A DNA stretch of 64,000 nt from Ophioderma brevispina (GCA_023653785.1 JAMKCH010002849.1:1-64000), one strand, 5' to 3'. Shown: positions 37,413 to 49,274, numbered from the stretch's first letter. The notes: generated from the letters alone by a model not told the origin. Numbers and translations are program-made.

Positions 37413-39620
37413 CGACGAATGTTTGTGTATATTTCTAGAACTCATTTAAGGTAAGCAATTCATTCATGCTGGTTTTAGTTGGATTATCACTTCCCGAAAA
37501 ATCCCAGTAAGGCTATCTTAAGTGTCATCGAGTCGTTATTCATCAAATATCCCAAGATGGATGCCTAAAACTTACGAAAACTAAGACTATCAGTGATCAG
37601 ATCTTTCGCCGCTCAGTTAGTGCCATTTCCAGCCATTGGATACCCATCTTGGATGGCATCTTGCATGTATCGATTACTGTGATTACCTAATGATATTTAA
37701 ACTGATCTGATTGACTTACAGGGATATACACATATATTGCAGTGCTGGCCGGGTTAGATACATTTATCAATTATAGCGATCTTAGAGAATCGGAAGCCAT
37801 CTTGGATGATAAAATGAAGGAATTTATAATCACATTTTTGAAATATGTTTCCTATGGTTTTAATTAAGGGGGGTCCACCTGGACCCAACATTTTGTTTTT
37901 TTCGCGCACTATGTTTTAACGCGAAAATATTTTTGCCCGAAAGTTTATGTCATTCCTAATTATCAGTTGCGTATTTTGGGTGGGGAAAAATTCAAATCGG
38001 CCATGGCGCTTTTATGCTAATTAACATAAATAAGCATTTTGGTGGCGCTATTCAAAACTTGTTTGCCCCTTAAATCGTATTGGAGTAACTTTTTTTTAAA
38101 TGTTTTATTGCAGCAATGTAAATGTATTTATTTTCTTCTACTATGAAAATAAAAGTCATAATTTTGGCAAAGTGGTTTTTTCATTCAATTTTTTCGGCGG
38201 GGGAATTTTGTGCGAATTGCAAAATCGGCTTTTGGACCGCCATTTTGAATCGGTACAACAGATTTTCATTTTTCCCTGTTATGTGGTCGTGTTGATGTAC
38301 CCCATCAATGACCAGAATTTTGGTAAATATTCCAATGGCAAAGTGGTTTTCAGATGGGGTCCACGAGGACCCCCCCCCATACACTAACGGGAGTGCACAA
38401 GACTTTATACACTTTAAGTGCTAATTTCATGACTGTCAAAACACCAGGATACCAAATTACCAACCCGCAGTCAAAAGTAGATCACGAACAGGCTCTTAAC
38501 TGTATTCGCGGCCATATTGAATTCATGATTACATGGTTAGGCGGGATTCCCAGTTTCACGAGAAAGATATTGCGTCGGAGGGAACGATTAACTTGCGCAC
38601 GGGTTATAAAATTGTTCCGTGCGAGTCTTGTATATCTAAAATAAACACTGACCTTTCCTTCCGTGTGGACGTACTGAAGTTAACCTCTCACACAATGTAA
38701 TCCCGTAATTGGTACTCAATGCCCTATTGTCAGTCTCTAGACGAACCCAATTATCGATGGCTCATAAATTTTAAGCGGGGTGGTGAATAATAAAATAAAC
38801 TGTACAAATGAAAAACATGTAGCGGCAATTACATACGACCCCCAGGGCAGAGTGATCCCAGACAATAAGACGATATTGATCGGTCAATACTGCTAATTGG
38901 CTATAAAAGATTTCTCCCGTTGCGGCTTATAAATGTTCCGTATGAGATTTGTTTATTAAATGGTGAATATTGCGTGCCGGCTAAGATATTTTTGCGTGCG
39001 ACATGTTACAGAATCATATGTTAATTGGTCACAATGAATGTTTAAAGGACAGGTTGAAAAATTATAACTTTTAAACAGATGAATGTTTTGTGTTTTGGTG
39101 GCCATTTTGATTTTTTGCGTTTCTACAAAAATGCTTAAGTTTTCTCGTCTGGTACCCATCGAATTCAGACTCGGCATAAAAAATGGCCTAGAAACCATTG
39201 AAAACATTATATATATGATAAAACAAGGTTGATATTAGTTATCAATGAATCTGTAGCCTGGAATACAGGACGTGTGACAGTAATTGTAATAACAGTTACA
39301 TACGAATACCATTATGAAGCTTTCCAAATTGCAGTACGGCTTAATCTAAAACTCACGACATATTGTCTTCTACGTACAATGTAGGCCACCCAGTGTAAGA
39401 AAGCGAGTACATTTAAATACTGTTACACCTTAAGTAGCATTTTTATAACTGTTATAAACCGAATTGGGTCTATTAACTTAATATTACATATTATCTTAAA
39501 AACCGATTAAGCAAGTATTCCGCATGACAGGGGACACTCCCTATAAGACACCGACCCCATCACCCACGACGAAAAAAAATGGTTTATAAGGTATATTTTA
39601 TCCGATATTCAGAGACAATC
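37413..39620. other. Non-coding, no gene recognised
   Basis: Includes two C/G-rich words, GGGGGTCCACCTGGACCC (37869) and GGGGTCCACGAGGACCC (38356), 490 bp apart, which may bound an old repeat. The word CCATCTTGGATG recurs at 37667 and 37787, and CCAAGATGGATG at 37552. No supported exon. Confidence 0.4.
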
Positions 39621-39984
39621 ATAGGCGTGCCCAGGAATTGTTTTTGAGGGGGGCTGGACTAAAGATGTTCGAACCATATGAGAGCGAAGCGAGCGGAGCG
39701 ACTAACGGGTGGGGTCCAGGGGTCCGCCTTAGGGCCCCTGGTGGGGTCCAGGGTTTTCAAGACCTGAAAACGCCTTTCCTTGCGTACTTCTTCCGACACT
39801 TTTTGATCCGCATTTGCACGAAAAAAATCAAATAAATGTACCATGTTCCTCTTCTTTTTCTTCTTTTCTCCTTCTCTTTTCCTCTTTTTTCTTTCTCCCT
39901 TCCTCCTTCCTTCATTTTTTTTCTTGAGAACTTTAAGGGGGGCTTTAGCCCCCAAAGCCCCCCCCCCCCGGGTACGCCAGTGAC
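39621..39984. mobile_element. Short TIR element, GGCGTRC ends with G/C runs
   Basis: The left end ATAGGCGTGCCCAGGAA is mirrored by CCCGGGTACGCCAGTGA at the right. Inside are a GGGGGG/CCCCCC pair, the words GGGGTCCAGGGGTCCGCCTT and GGGGGCTTTAGCCCCC, and a pyrimidine-rich core (39845-39920). The element at 62138-62888 shares the GGGGCCCTG/GTCCGCC words and the pyrimidine/purine core, so both belong to one non-autonomous family. No transposase. Confidence 0.7.
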
Positions 39985-41985
39985 AATGGAAAGTGACATG
40001 AATATTATGATCGGGTTTGGAAGACTACAGTTATATTGGCAGTCAGGCAATATACGCGAATTCCACTTACAGAAACTAACTGTGAGAAGAAAATGAGCAT
40101 TTGAAATGGCATTCCATTAGGACAAGAGACCTTCCTAAGATTGATAACTTTTAGGATAATTGTATTGCTAGCTGTGCCTATTGATTTCGGCAATGGCTGA
40201 AATTCATGTCAGGACTGCTACGATGTCCTCTGTACAGAAGCACACGTGCGCGCTGATCACAGAGGGTGCAAATTTAAAAAAAATATATATTTTCTGGAGG
40301 AATACGAAAAAAAATCCTTCCTGATTTGTATTTAAGGGAAGATTATGCCTCAAATACTTAACCCAAATCACGTTAAAATACAGTAAGGCCATCAAAATAA
40401 ACATTTGCCCGTACAAACAATCTAATTAGGATCGGCGACCTCTGATTTAATTCAAGACAAGTATATAATCTACAGCCAAACCACTTTGAAGGAGATCTAG
40501 TTCTTTCACAACAATCCAATCTTCTGAATATCCGACCACACTGTTAGTCGGGTGGTAAAATAACCGTAAATTTACATGCACTGTTTGTTGCTTGTAGTTT
40601 TAGAGATTTAATTTTCTCCGCTATCAAAGGGACATTTTTTAAAGATCCATAAAAGTATGGTAATGATTTGGAAGTTCGTGAATGCATCCAGACTCCAGTA
40701 GGAAATCGTAAATTTATAAGCAGTGTAGAATCATATTTTGGTAATGAGTTTAGCTAATAGAAACGATCAATATCATGTTATTAAGTGAAGTGTGGCTATT
40801 AGGGATGATGCTGTAATACATGCAAGTTAACTACGGAAAGAAATTTCACGTCCGGGTACAATCGCCACGATTTCTATCTGTTGCAATTAAATGTCCACTT
40901 TTAAGACCACAATTTGGAATCTTATTTTGATTCTCAGCATTTTTGGCTTCAAAGACAGCAGACTCCTTTTCGCTCATGTGGTGTATAAAATACAACGATT
41001 CCTGGCACTATATACTGCACCGATTATTGCAGATCAAAACTAGCTATAACTTCTAGCTACTTGCTACTGACTGGCACAGATCTGTATCTATCTCTATTTA
41101 TGCTTTCCAGCTAGGTTTCCCCTACCTCTAATAATAATCATTACATCATCATCATGCATAAACATAGCCTAACACTAGCCAATAGGAATTCACTTAAGAG
41201 TACTTTTCCTGTGAGAAATCTTTTCTCAAGTAAACTGAGAAATAAGATAAGATTTTAATCACAAAATGGGAGGTAAATTTAACATTAAGTTTACAGTGAT
41301 TTTTCATACGCACCCATGGCCGTGTCATATACAATCAACAAGTCAACTTTCGATTTGCACTCTGTATTGTTGTAGCTACTTTCTGTGTGGCATTCAGTGA
41401 GGCTTCGATTTTTACGACAAAATGGTTCTGCGAAGGTTCACGCGTCATTTTATCTGCGCATGCGTCCATGTCATTTGAGCAAGCATAGATTACTCGTGGC
41501 GCCAATTTGATCGTTGCAGAACCGTCGGTGGTCAAAATCGAAAGCTCGCTATTAATGCTTTGGTTGTAACTCTGGATCCTTAACACTGATTAAGTTCACA
41601 TCATAATGACTAAAAGTCTTCGCAGCAGCTAAGCTCACTGTTTCTCAAAAGCCCTCATTAAACTTGTTTGACTTTATATATCAAGTATCATGCACAGCAA
41701 GTTTCTAATTAAGAGGGTAAACGTTGCCTTCTTTTCCACAAATCACTTCTTCAAATTGCTTGAATTTTTTGAAGCCTGACAATAGTACATTTTCTTCAGA
41801 CCTCGGTACAGGAATTTTCTCAACAGTAAATAACTCTACTATTTCTGCTGCTCTAGCTCTCGGTATAAACAAAACAGGCATATTGAAATTGAACTGTATT
41901 GATAATTTGGGTAAAGAGATGGATATTTGGTATGAAAATACATTTTGTTGCAGTAATTCTATTTCCTGTGAATGAATAATCTTAC
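39985..41985. other. Probable downstream flank or last intron of the Calx-beta gene
   Basis: No terminal exon could be proved. Two minus-strand frames deserve mention. One (41335-41586) has mixed, soluble-looking composition. The other (about 41716-41968) follows an acceptor-like TTCATTCACAG only 15 bases after the last recognised donor, too close to be spliced to it. Either could hold cytoplasmic-tail or 3' untranslated sequence. No polyadenylation site was assigned. Confidence 0.35.
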
Positions 41986-42197
41986 TTGTGGTGGACGTGG
42001 GTACTGACTAGTGTATTGTCTCGGTGCAGTCATGATGGTACGCGGCCCAGCGGCAGCTGCAGCTGGGGCTGAATTTCCCAATTGGCTGAAGACAAAAAGT
42101 GCAACAGCGAGTAGGACAACGACAAGTACCAGCAGGCCTACTCCTCCACCTATGCCAATAATTACAGGTGTTGATAAGAAAGTACTACCATCACCAC
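41986..42197 (-). CDS. Calx-beta protein, transmembrane and tail exon
   Basis: The exon is entered in phase 1 after TTTTGAAG and left at CAA|GTAAGA in phase 0. It encodes a short juxtamembrane segment (GGDGSTFLSTP), a strongly hydrophobic span (VGLLVLVVVLLAVALFVF) and a cytoplasmic part with an alanine run and APRQYTSQYPRPPQ. This anchors the Calx-beta ectodomain in the plasma membrane as a single-pass protein. The tail is proline- and tyrosine-containing; a PPQ or YPRPP stretch could bind SH3 or WW domains, which is speculation. If the intron were retained, the protein would end after eight more residues. Family resemblance is to Calx-beta surface proteins in general; no orthologue can be named. 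Confidence 0.8.
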
Positions 42198-42635
42198 CTT
42201 CAAAATGGAATACAAAACATATACATGGATACAAGTTAAATGAGACAAAGTAGTGAATATCATCAAAAAAAACATTTTAACCACCACAATTTTCGGAACC
42301 TAACGAATGCCTTTTAAAAATATAGCTACAAATAGGCTTCAAAACAGGTTTCGACATTATATAAACGCTTCTTCCAAAATTGTTTAATTATAAGTGAGTT
42401 ATACTGTTAAAATGTTCTGTTTAAAATAGTGTATCCTCATCTTCAGCAGCAGAAGTGACAGTAGCATAGTTTAACTTTTTATTTTCTAGAAAGATGAAAA
42501 ACATTGTTGGAATGGAATTGAGCAGGCAAGACATATAGCAAAACAAATTCACTTAATATTGTAGTAAAAAAAAAAGTAGGCTTGAATATCATTAACAAAA
42601 CAAGAACAGATCTGAACTCCAGCTATATCATTTAC

Positions 42636-42973
42636 CTTCTCCGTCATCACCACTACCATCACCTCCGTCTACGAGATCTCCACCGTCCGATACTCCGCCA
42701 TCGTCATCGTTTATGTAGATTATAATGGTGTTTGGATAGACTATTGTGTTATCCCATGATGGTTGAGCATTGTCAGATACACTTCAAATGCCTCTTGGGT
42801 CTCTCCTGCTTGGTCATCTATTATCTCAACTTCAACACTGGCTGTCTGTTGGCCACTCCGGAAAGAGATTGTAGTGTCTGTAAACTGAAAGTCACGCCCA
42901 GTACCTTCCTTTTCTGCTGGCTTAGCTCCAGCTTGAGGGATTCCTTCAGCTGAAAGCTCGCGTGCTGCAACAT
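42636..42973 (-). CDS. Calx-beta exon (second half of membrane-proximal domain) plus acidic linker
   Basis: Acceptor CCCTTTTCAG at its start, donor GAAG|GTAAAT at its end, phase 1 on both sides. It encodes the back half of a Calx-beta domain (TGRDFQFTDTTISFRSGQ, then VEVEIIDDQAGETQEAFEVYL). This is followed by the last strand (NTIIIYINDDDGG) and a Gly/Asp-rich linker (DGGDLVDGGDGSGDDGEG) leading into the membrane span. The IIDD and INDDD acidic clusters are where Calx-beta folds bind calcium. The frame changes once near 42774, where one base seems missing after EVYL. With it, the exon is 339 bases and keeps phase. Either assembly error or a disabling mutation. Confidence 0.85.
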
Positions 42974-43231
42974 CTGAAAAGGGATAACATGATTGATAAA
43001 GCAGCCGTGATCATTTTTCCCTGGTATTGGGAAAATGTAAGGGCCAAAGACAACCATACAATCGTTGGAAATTTTAGACTACAGAGACTTATATTTTGTG
43101 ATATATAACAATAGAGATTCACTTGAAAATCATAATTCGTGAGCTAGAAGAGCTCTTGAGTCAGTAATTTGAATTAGCCGATGATCTGTTTATCTGGAAT
43201 GTAGCAATGTAACCATAATGGCTCTACTTAC

Positions 43232-43372
43232 TAACAGTTGCAGATCCTGCTGGTAATGCACTTCCAAACCCAGAACGTTTAATCGTGAGGAAAACAAATC
43301 CAACGGATTCTGACACTGTGATACCATTATCAATAATTACCGACTCAGGAGAGGATGCAAATCGAATTTCAC
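43232..43372 (-). CDS. Calx-beta exon (first half of membrane-proximal domain)
   Basis: 141 bases, phase 1 at both ends, acceptor CTTTTAG and consensus donor GTAAGT. It encodes the first strands of a Calx-beta domain: EIRFASSPESVIIDNGITV, SESVGFVFLTIKRSGFG and PAGSATV. The (S/T)-x-x-V-x-E-x-x-G pattern followed by V-x-(V/I)-x-R is the family start. Joined to the next exon, the reading frame passes directly through SATVNVAARELSAEG. Intact, with no stop or frameshift. Confidence 0.88.
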
Positions 43373-43899
43373 CTAAAAGGGAGACAATAATGGAACATAC
43401 ATGACATGGTACTCCCAACCTTTCTTAACCGACGTCCTCGGATTCTGTTCGTTTTCAGGGGTTAACATTATGCTTTACAAATCATAATACCGTAAAATCG
43501 CGTCTACAAGCACCGGTGCCTATAAGCGGACGATGTCGAAATCCGGACAAGAGAGAAAAACAATTGACTAGCGCCCTCTAACTAATAAGGTCGGTTTTGG
43601 CACTCTCTTCGTGCGAACGTTGTTATCATTGCAGTAGATCCCATGGAATACCATGTCCTCAATTGATTTACATAAAATCTTTCTTACCCCACGGAGAAAT
43701 ACCATTGAGTCATAATAGGAAACCTATGTTATACGAGCATTACTGGAATTCAAATGTATGTTACATAGCTGGATAGCTTGCCCTTTCTTGTGCAGTGTAC
43801 CGCGAGATGACCGATATGCTGACTCGATTGATAATTGAAGTTTTAGGTTTGCTGTACGTGTTTTGTTGTGAGATGCATTGGTTACATGGAATTCACTGG

Positions 43900-44576
43900 C
43901 GATGTTATAATCCGTCGATGTTATAATCCTATTCTTCTATTGTATCACCAGAGAATAGAATCCTGATTGAGCCATCAACAAGATTTAACCAAATAAGTCG
44001 ATCACTTCCTGGTAGAGTAGAAAGTAAACGAAGAAGTCCACAAGGCAACTTCATGCACAGTGTTTAGGCACGAACTTAACACAAGCATTAACACAAGAAT
44101 TATTTTCCAAAACAAATTTTGGATGTCTGTCTCTTTTCTGTCTTATTTCTATGATGCTTTTTTGTGACTTTGTTTTGGTTAGGTCTTCGTTTTTATGTAT
44201 TTTTGATCTCTCTTTTTATAATAATTATGGAAAAGAAAGGATTGTCATTTTATTTCTTTGAGGAAAAAAAGACTCTTCCTTAAATACTTTAGAAAATTAA
44301 AAAAAAAATATCTCTTAATTTTTAATGAAACAATAACAAAGTTCAAAATATTTCTGACAAAAATAAATTGGATGGATGTTTATGTTATCTATATGATTCT
44401 TTGTGATTATATATGGGGAATTTGGGACTTTTTTCTGTCTTTGTTTTGGAATATGATGAGTGCATTGATATGGAAATTACATCACAGAGCTAAAGTAACA
44501 CGGTCTAAAGGTATAGAAAACTATGTAGAATCAGCAGTTGTAGCGAGTCCGTCATGAATGACGGATTATAACATCG
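43900..44576. mobile_element. 677-bp TIR element in the Calx-beta intron
   Basis: The ends are a perfect 17-bp inverted repeat, CGATGTTATAATCCGTC and its complement. CGATGTTATAATCC is repeated just inside the left end. The interior is AT-rich; its one 99-residue plus-strand frame (44258-44557) is Lys/Ile/Phe-rich and resembles no transposase. A non-autonomous DNA transposon is likely. No target duplication is certain. Confidence 0.6.
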
Positions 44577-45360
44577 ACGCAGTTTTCATGAACCTCTTTT
44601 TTTCATGGCCAATTTGTCGTTCGATGTATTGATTTTTAAATAATATGGCACACACATAATCGGTTGAGTTGACAATCTCGGTTGGGAACTATCATGTGAG
44701 TACGTTTTTCGCGACTGTGGACGAACCCAACAAAGACTTTCTTTGTGCGGAAATCTCAGACAAAGAAAAACCACACCATTTCAGTAATCCGAATCCAAAG
44801 TAAGTCTTTGACCCGAGTCTTACCAGGGTCGCACCGAGGCAATCAAGTGAAAGGGGGAAATTTGCCAATGACCCAAGTTGCGTCGGGGACCTGATCAAAG
44901 AAACACTGAATGTGGCAAATTGTTTAGATTGATTGACTCTACTGATTCTAAAAGAAGATTGCTCAATTTAGTAATCCGATACCCACGGTTACTCTCATTT
45001 ACCAGGAAATTTCTTTAGAAAACTTAAAGGGTCGCTTGACTGGACCTTTCAGGTAATCTGTTCAACCGCCTCTTCAACAAGACTAACCATTTGCAGGCAA
45101 AATATATGTTGGCAGGGAACTCTGGGTTCATTCTGACCAGTAACTGATGTTGGCAATTTTTGCTCGAAGTTTAAGAAAACAACATTGATTTTTTATTATC
45201 GAAAGAACAGCCAAGTGGTCATTTACTTTCAGTAACAATTCAGTTTTTGGATGGTGTGGGTAAAATAAAGGATGTATTTATTTTAGACTATTTGAAAAAA
45301 TCCGGTTCATTCGTGTGAAAATCATGGACCTAATAGAGAGAAAGACCAACAACACACTAG

Positions 45361-45470
45361 TTTCAAAGATCCTATAACGTTGCCACCTTTTGTTATTAAA
45401 TCCCACCATTATCTCATTTACCGGCTTAAGGTAATGCGATAATCACCCTCTCAGCAGGAGGGCTGTCTGG
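45361..45470. repeat. Left arm of a 2.9-kb-spaced inverted repeat
   Basis: TTTCAAAGATCCTATAACGT, CCACCTTTTGTTAT, ATTTACCGGCTTAAGGTAAT and GCGATAATCACCCTCTCAGC are found in reverse complement at 48261-48353. This arm carries about 18 extra bases (TAAATCCCACCATTATCT region). The arms are diverged by several substitutions. Confidence 0.8.
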
Positions 45471-45559
45471 CCTTCGCTCTTCGAGGAATACTTGGAAAAG
45501 TTCAGCCCGCCTCAAATCGCATGATGTAAATCATGATGGCAATAAAGAAATTGAAAGAT

Positions 45560-45960
45560 CATGAAAAATTTTGTTCTGAAATTAATGGAAAACGTCCCAA
45601 TAGCATACCATTCATCTGAGCAATTTTTTTTTTATATATAACACCACATCGGAAGGGCGTACCACCCCTTTGAATTTTCTTTATTGAACATCCATTTCCT
45701 AAAAATTTGGTACCTACAGTATAGCTTAGAGTTTTTTTCTTTCCATTGGTACCAAAATCTGTAGAAACCAATGATGACGTCACTATGACGTCATAAGGTA
45801 AAAAAGTATGAAAATATTGCATATAGGAAGAAACATTGATATTTTGCAAATTTACTGGCTCATAAATAATATTGTAACACTTAAACATTTTCCATCATGT
45901 AGAGACATTATAACGTCATTATGACATGTTAGTATGTTGATACTCATTTTAGTATCAAAG
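45560..45960. repeat. Dispersed repeat with paired CRE sites
   Basis: Contains TGACGTCA-CTA-TGACGTCA at 45775-45793 and a decayed copy TAACGTCA-TTA-TGACATGT at 45911-45929. A block at 45600-45720 (complement encodes ...GNGCSIKKIQRGGTPF in one frame) is related to the plus-strand block at 56090-56190 (...GTGCSVTKITGGGALR). This shows a shared repeat family in opposite orientation. No evidence that these frames are translated. Confidence 0.65.
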
Positions 45961-46984
45961 GAAAGAGGACCTGCTATCAATTGCAACTAAAATCAAATGT
46001 CTGTGATATTCCCGTGATCGGAACATTTTCATATTATTTTCACAAGATTTTTAACAATTACGGGTCACAAAATCACCCAAAATGCAAGCTTATTTTCTAC
46101 ATTCGTACCTCCACAAAGGAATGACGGATTTTGATGGGGCATTGGGTATTTTCTGAAATAATTTCTCCTCTATTTGGTGACAACAACTTGCCAAAAAAAC
46201 ATGGAAATTGAGTGTACTATGCACTTTCCAAAAACCCCTACAGTCAGGGGTCACAACATCCGGTTAAGTTACAAAGTTTTGGGGACAGCTTTTCCTTAGT
46301 AAAGACCGTAGTCACTGCATTAATCGCGGCAAAGAGATATAGATCACAGACGGCCTCGGTGTATGCACATGAATACACATCGAGTGCCTAGCTTTGTTCG
46401 AGATGAATGGGTAATTGAATTAGGTAATTGGTGGTTTTCGCGTTATTGGTCCTTCTCTACTAGACGCAATGTTCCCGGAACCACCGTAGGTGGCCTGGTG
46501 GCGTAGCTCACGACTAGGGCTTTGGCGGAACTCTCAGTCTCAATCAGTTTGGTAAGTGAAATACCAGGTAATGACCTAAAACGCCCCAAATATCTATGAT
46601 GTAGCCAACATTTTAAAATTGTATCGCATGGAACGTTCGCCTTAGAATGGTTTCAACATGGTTGGAAACGCTGAAAAACATACGAAACAGCATACATCTG
46701 AGCCAAAAAGTGAATTTTATGATTTTATTTAAATGCCCCGTGACGTCACGATAAGCATCAGGGGGGGACAACTGATCACATGATTAAGCCGTCTTCGGAA
46801 GCATTCGGATACTCGGGAAACGTCACGCAAAACTATATTTTCTCTTCAAATTGATACCAAATTTGACCGATTTGGAGTAATTGCTTAGATTTTACAATCG
46901 AATCATTATTCGCTACGCAAAAGTGTAAATGTTTTGGCGTTTTTTTTTAATAAGGTAAGGTTTAACCATTATATTTTCAACATC

Positions 46985-47060
46985 TACGAACAAGGTCCCG
47001 TCTGGCGCAGTGGATAGAGTTCTCACCCCGTGACCATGCGATCCAGGTTCTGCCCCCACA
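46985..47060 (+). repeat. tRNA-derived SINE head
   Basis: A tRNA-sized block has A-box TGGCGCAGTGG and a degenerate B-box GGTTCTGCCCC. GTCCCGT and ACGGGGC form a seven-pair acceptor stem with one G-T pair. The anticodon arm does not fold properly and the B-box is mutated. It is a SINE head or tRNA pseudogene rather than a working tRNA. Confidence 0.6.
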
Positions 47061-47789
47061 CGGGGCGACTGACTTTTTCCTTCCTCTTTCATCTTCCTAT
47101 AATTAATAATTTTAGGCACTAATGGTATTCAAAGTACTCATTAGAATTGTTTTCATTTTTTTCTCGAAAAATACGTGTTATAGGCCGGATCGAACCGTAT
47201 CAAATGAATAGGCCTACACTCGTACAAGACGAAAAGTATTGTGAATACCGTACCAAAGGGTGGTGAAAGCTGGCGATACACTAAGCAAATATTATCATGA
47301 TAATGTATGATGAAAAACATCCGCAAAATCAGTAGGTGAGAGGATTCATTCCCCTTATGGGTAATGCATCATCTGACCACCAGAATCCTTCATCAACAGC
47401 AATCATTCTCCAAGCACCGGAGCATAACACAAAATTATGTGCAACATCAAAACAGTTCAAGACAAGTACCAGTACATTGAAATCCCTTCAGCATGCCTTC
47501 AACAAACAACCCAAGGCCCTTGGAAGTTATTTGGGATTTTCATTACTGATGAGATAATCATGCATTTAGGATTGGCACATGTCTATACCCATCATGCCCC
47601 CCCCCCCTTGCGCCCCGGGGATGCGCCACAACATCTACAAATGTACAGCTGGCCCCCTTCATCTGGCCAGACGCAACACATGGCATCTAGGCCTATCTCT
47701 GGTTCCGAAAACTCTGGGTCCATGGTGAAATATAGCATGGTGGATGTATATTTGTTAATCTTTCCCTGGAGATGGCCAGCGCACGTTAC

Positions 47790-47905
47790 TGTTAAAAAAA
47801 ACGTGCGCTTGGCGGACTCGAACCGGAGACCTCCGTATTACCACACTGTGGTTCTTGGTCGACTAAGCTATCAAGCCCGGGTTGATAGAGGAGCGAAAGA
47901 TTTCA
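47790..47905 (-). repeat. tRNA-derived SINE, family shared with 53739-53890
   Basis: On the minus strand it reads TCGCTCCTCTATCAACCCGG, CTTGATAGCTTAGTCGACC, then CGGAGGTCTCCGGTTCGAGT and CCGCCAAGCGCACG before a T-run. The B-box (GGTTCGAGTCC) is intact. The same words in the same order occur in the SINE at 53739-53890, so this is one family. Confidence 0.8.
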
Positions 47906-48260
47906 TCTAGGGTTGTTAGGTCCGCTAATTATTATTTCACTTGTCGGCGTGTCAGGTCTTATTATTATTATTTCACTTTACTCTACTCTCGGCATTTTTT
48001 TATTATTTGCACTTACATATTAAATACAATTCCTGGAGAATGTTCGACTTCCACCCTATTCTGTAGTCACTACCTATAGTTTCTAGGGCACTGTAATCCC
48101 ACCCCCTATGATTAGCCAGTGTCCCCCATCTCATTCACCATTCTGGTTTATCATGTATAATTATATTGGATTTGATTGTATTTTTGGTATTGAGATGAAA
48201 TAAATTTGATTTGATTTGGATCATGATTTTGGGCAAGAATCTCATACATGCTGATGGCTT

Positions 48261-48353
48261 GGCAGCTCTCCTGCTGAGAGGGTGATTATCGCATTACCGT
48301 AAGCCGGTAAATGGTATCATAACAAAAGGCGGCAACGTGATAGGGTCTTTGAA
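48261..48353. repeat. Right arm of the 2.9-kb-spaced inverted repeat
   Basis: Reverse complement of 45361-45470, including GCTGAGAGGGTGATTATCGC, ATTACCGTAAGCCGGTAAAT and AACAAAAGG. The pair may be the ends of one decayed element or two insertions of one repeat in opposite orientation. No shared target duplication was found. Confidence 0.8.
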
Positions 48354-48377
48354 ATTTATATCCATGCTCTAAGAGAT

Positions 48378-48545
48378 ATTCGCTGAAGTGTGCCACGTAA
48401 TGGAATTCGTTGCCCCAGCAATCGGTCCAAACAAATCACAAGGAATTAAACAATTTCATTGCATAACATGTGTCCTTTGCCCTGTGGTGTGTTTAGACCG
48501 GTTGCTGGGTAAATAAATCCTATTACGTGGCACTCTACAGCGAAT
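48378..48545. mobile_element. 168-bp hairpin MITE
   Basis: The arms of about 50 bp are complementary with mismatches: ATTCGCTGAAGTGTGCCACG, TAATGGAATT and CCCAGCAATCGGTC at the left against GACCGGTTGCTGGG, ATTACGTGGCACTC and ACAGCGAAT at the right. Non-coding. Lies just outside the right arm of the wider inverted repeat. Confidence 0.8.
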
Positions 48546-48820
48546 TAAGGCCTTGGCTGAAACATCTGTTAGAATACAAAGCTATGGCATTTAATTGTAC
48601 GTGGTTCAGGGCAGGGGTTTTCAGGAATGAGTTTGCTCAATAGTAACGATTTGGAGTCATATTACATTAGCCAAGTAGTTGCTCATCTGCAGAATATATT
48701 AAGAGGGCGCTAGTTAAATATTTCTCTCTTGTCCGGTTTTCCGAAATCGTCCGCATATAGGCACCGGTGTTTGTAGACGCGATGTTACGGTATTGCAATG
48801 AAATGGCGTGCAATCCTTAC

Positions 48821-49045
48821 TATCTTGATCCTCGATATTTATAAATAAGACACGCTGTCCAAGATCATTCCCATTTTTTGATTCCAGAGAAACAGAAAAC
48901 CCTTCGCGAGGTTCTAATTCCTGGTCATCATACGTATCGATGGAGACACTCTGTGATGTCGCCCCTGGTGGAAATGTAACAAGTACATCATTCAGAGCCT
49001 CATAGTCGACGGTACTCCTTGCTTCAACATCGGTAGTGGTTAGGT
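48821..49045 (-). CDS. Calx-beta exon (second half)
   Basis: 225 bases, phase 1 at both ends, acceptor TTTTCTAACAG, donor GATA|GTAAGG. It encodes LTTTDVEARSTVDYEALNDV, FPPGATSQSVSIDTYDDQEL, EPREGFSVSLES and, at the end, VLFINIEDQDS. This is a complete Calx-beta back half: V-x-Y, PG-x-(T/S)-x-x-(V/I)-x-(I/V), the DDQ-x-x-EP-x-E-x-F-x-V-x-L signature and the terminal INIED strand with acidic calcium-binding residues. Frame is intact. It joins the preceding exon as QTVYLTTTD and the next as EDQDSEIRF, both natural for the fold. Confidence 0.92.
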
Positions 49046-49218
49046 CTGTTAGAAAAAAAATGTTCATCATTTGAAATTAGGACAATATCTAACACGTAAG
49101 TATCCAATGCTTCATTCTGATAATAATAAGAAAAAAATGGGTAGTGTAATGGGTAATTGAATTCCAACAGGGAGTTAAAATATTGTTTGTAATATATCAT
49201 TATTCTTTGGGATTTCTT

Positions 49219-49223
49219 AAGGG

Positions 49224-49274
<51 letters not shown>
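49219..49274. repeat. (TA)n microsatellite
   Basis: About 28 uninterrupted TA units in the short intron between the two halves of one Calx-beta domain. Likely highly length-variable. Confidence 0.95.

Larger units (their letters stand above)
43373..48820. other. 5.4-kb intron of the Calx-beta gene, filled with repeats
   Basis: Contains a TIR element (43900-44576), a pair of inverted repeats (45361-45470 and 48261-48353), a CRE-bearing repeat (45560-45960), two SINE heads and a hairpin MITE (48378-48545), each listed separately. Between them I see no further exon. The 157-residue plus-strand frame at 47437-47910 overlaps a SINE head and is not a gene. Confidence 0.6.

Noticed and set aside
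42011..42253. 80-residue plus-strand frame over the transmembrane exon
   Set aside because: Shadow of the minus-strand exon 41986-42197, which has splice sites and a membrane span.
44258..44557. 99-residue plus-strand frame inside a TIR element, considered as a transposase
   Set aside because: AT-driven composition and no catalytic-triad context; too short.
46490..46560. tRNA-like GGTGGCGTAGCTC block
   Set aside because: A-box-like word only; no B-box at the expected distance.
46985..47060. Functional tRNA gene
   Set aside because: Acceptor stem pairs, but the B-box is mutated and the anticodon arm does not fold.
47437..47910. 157-residue plus-strand open frame, the longest in the window
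   Set aside because: Its 3' third runs through a tRNA-derived SINE head and a C-run, and the rest shows no domain. A weak likeness of the 47336-47557 frame (PKALG-type start) to MS4A proteins was considered too short to claim.
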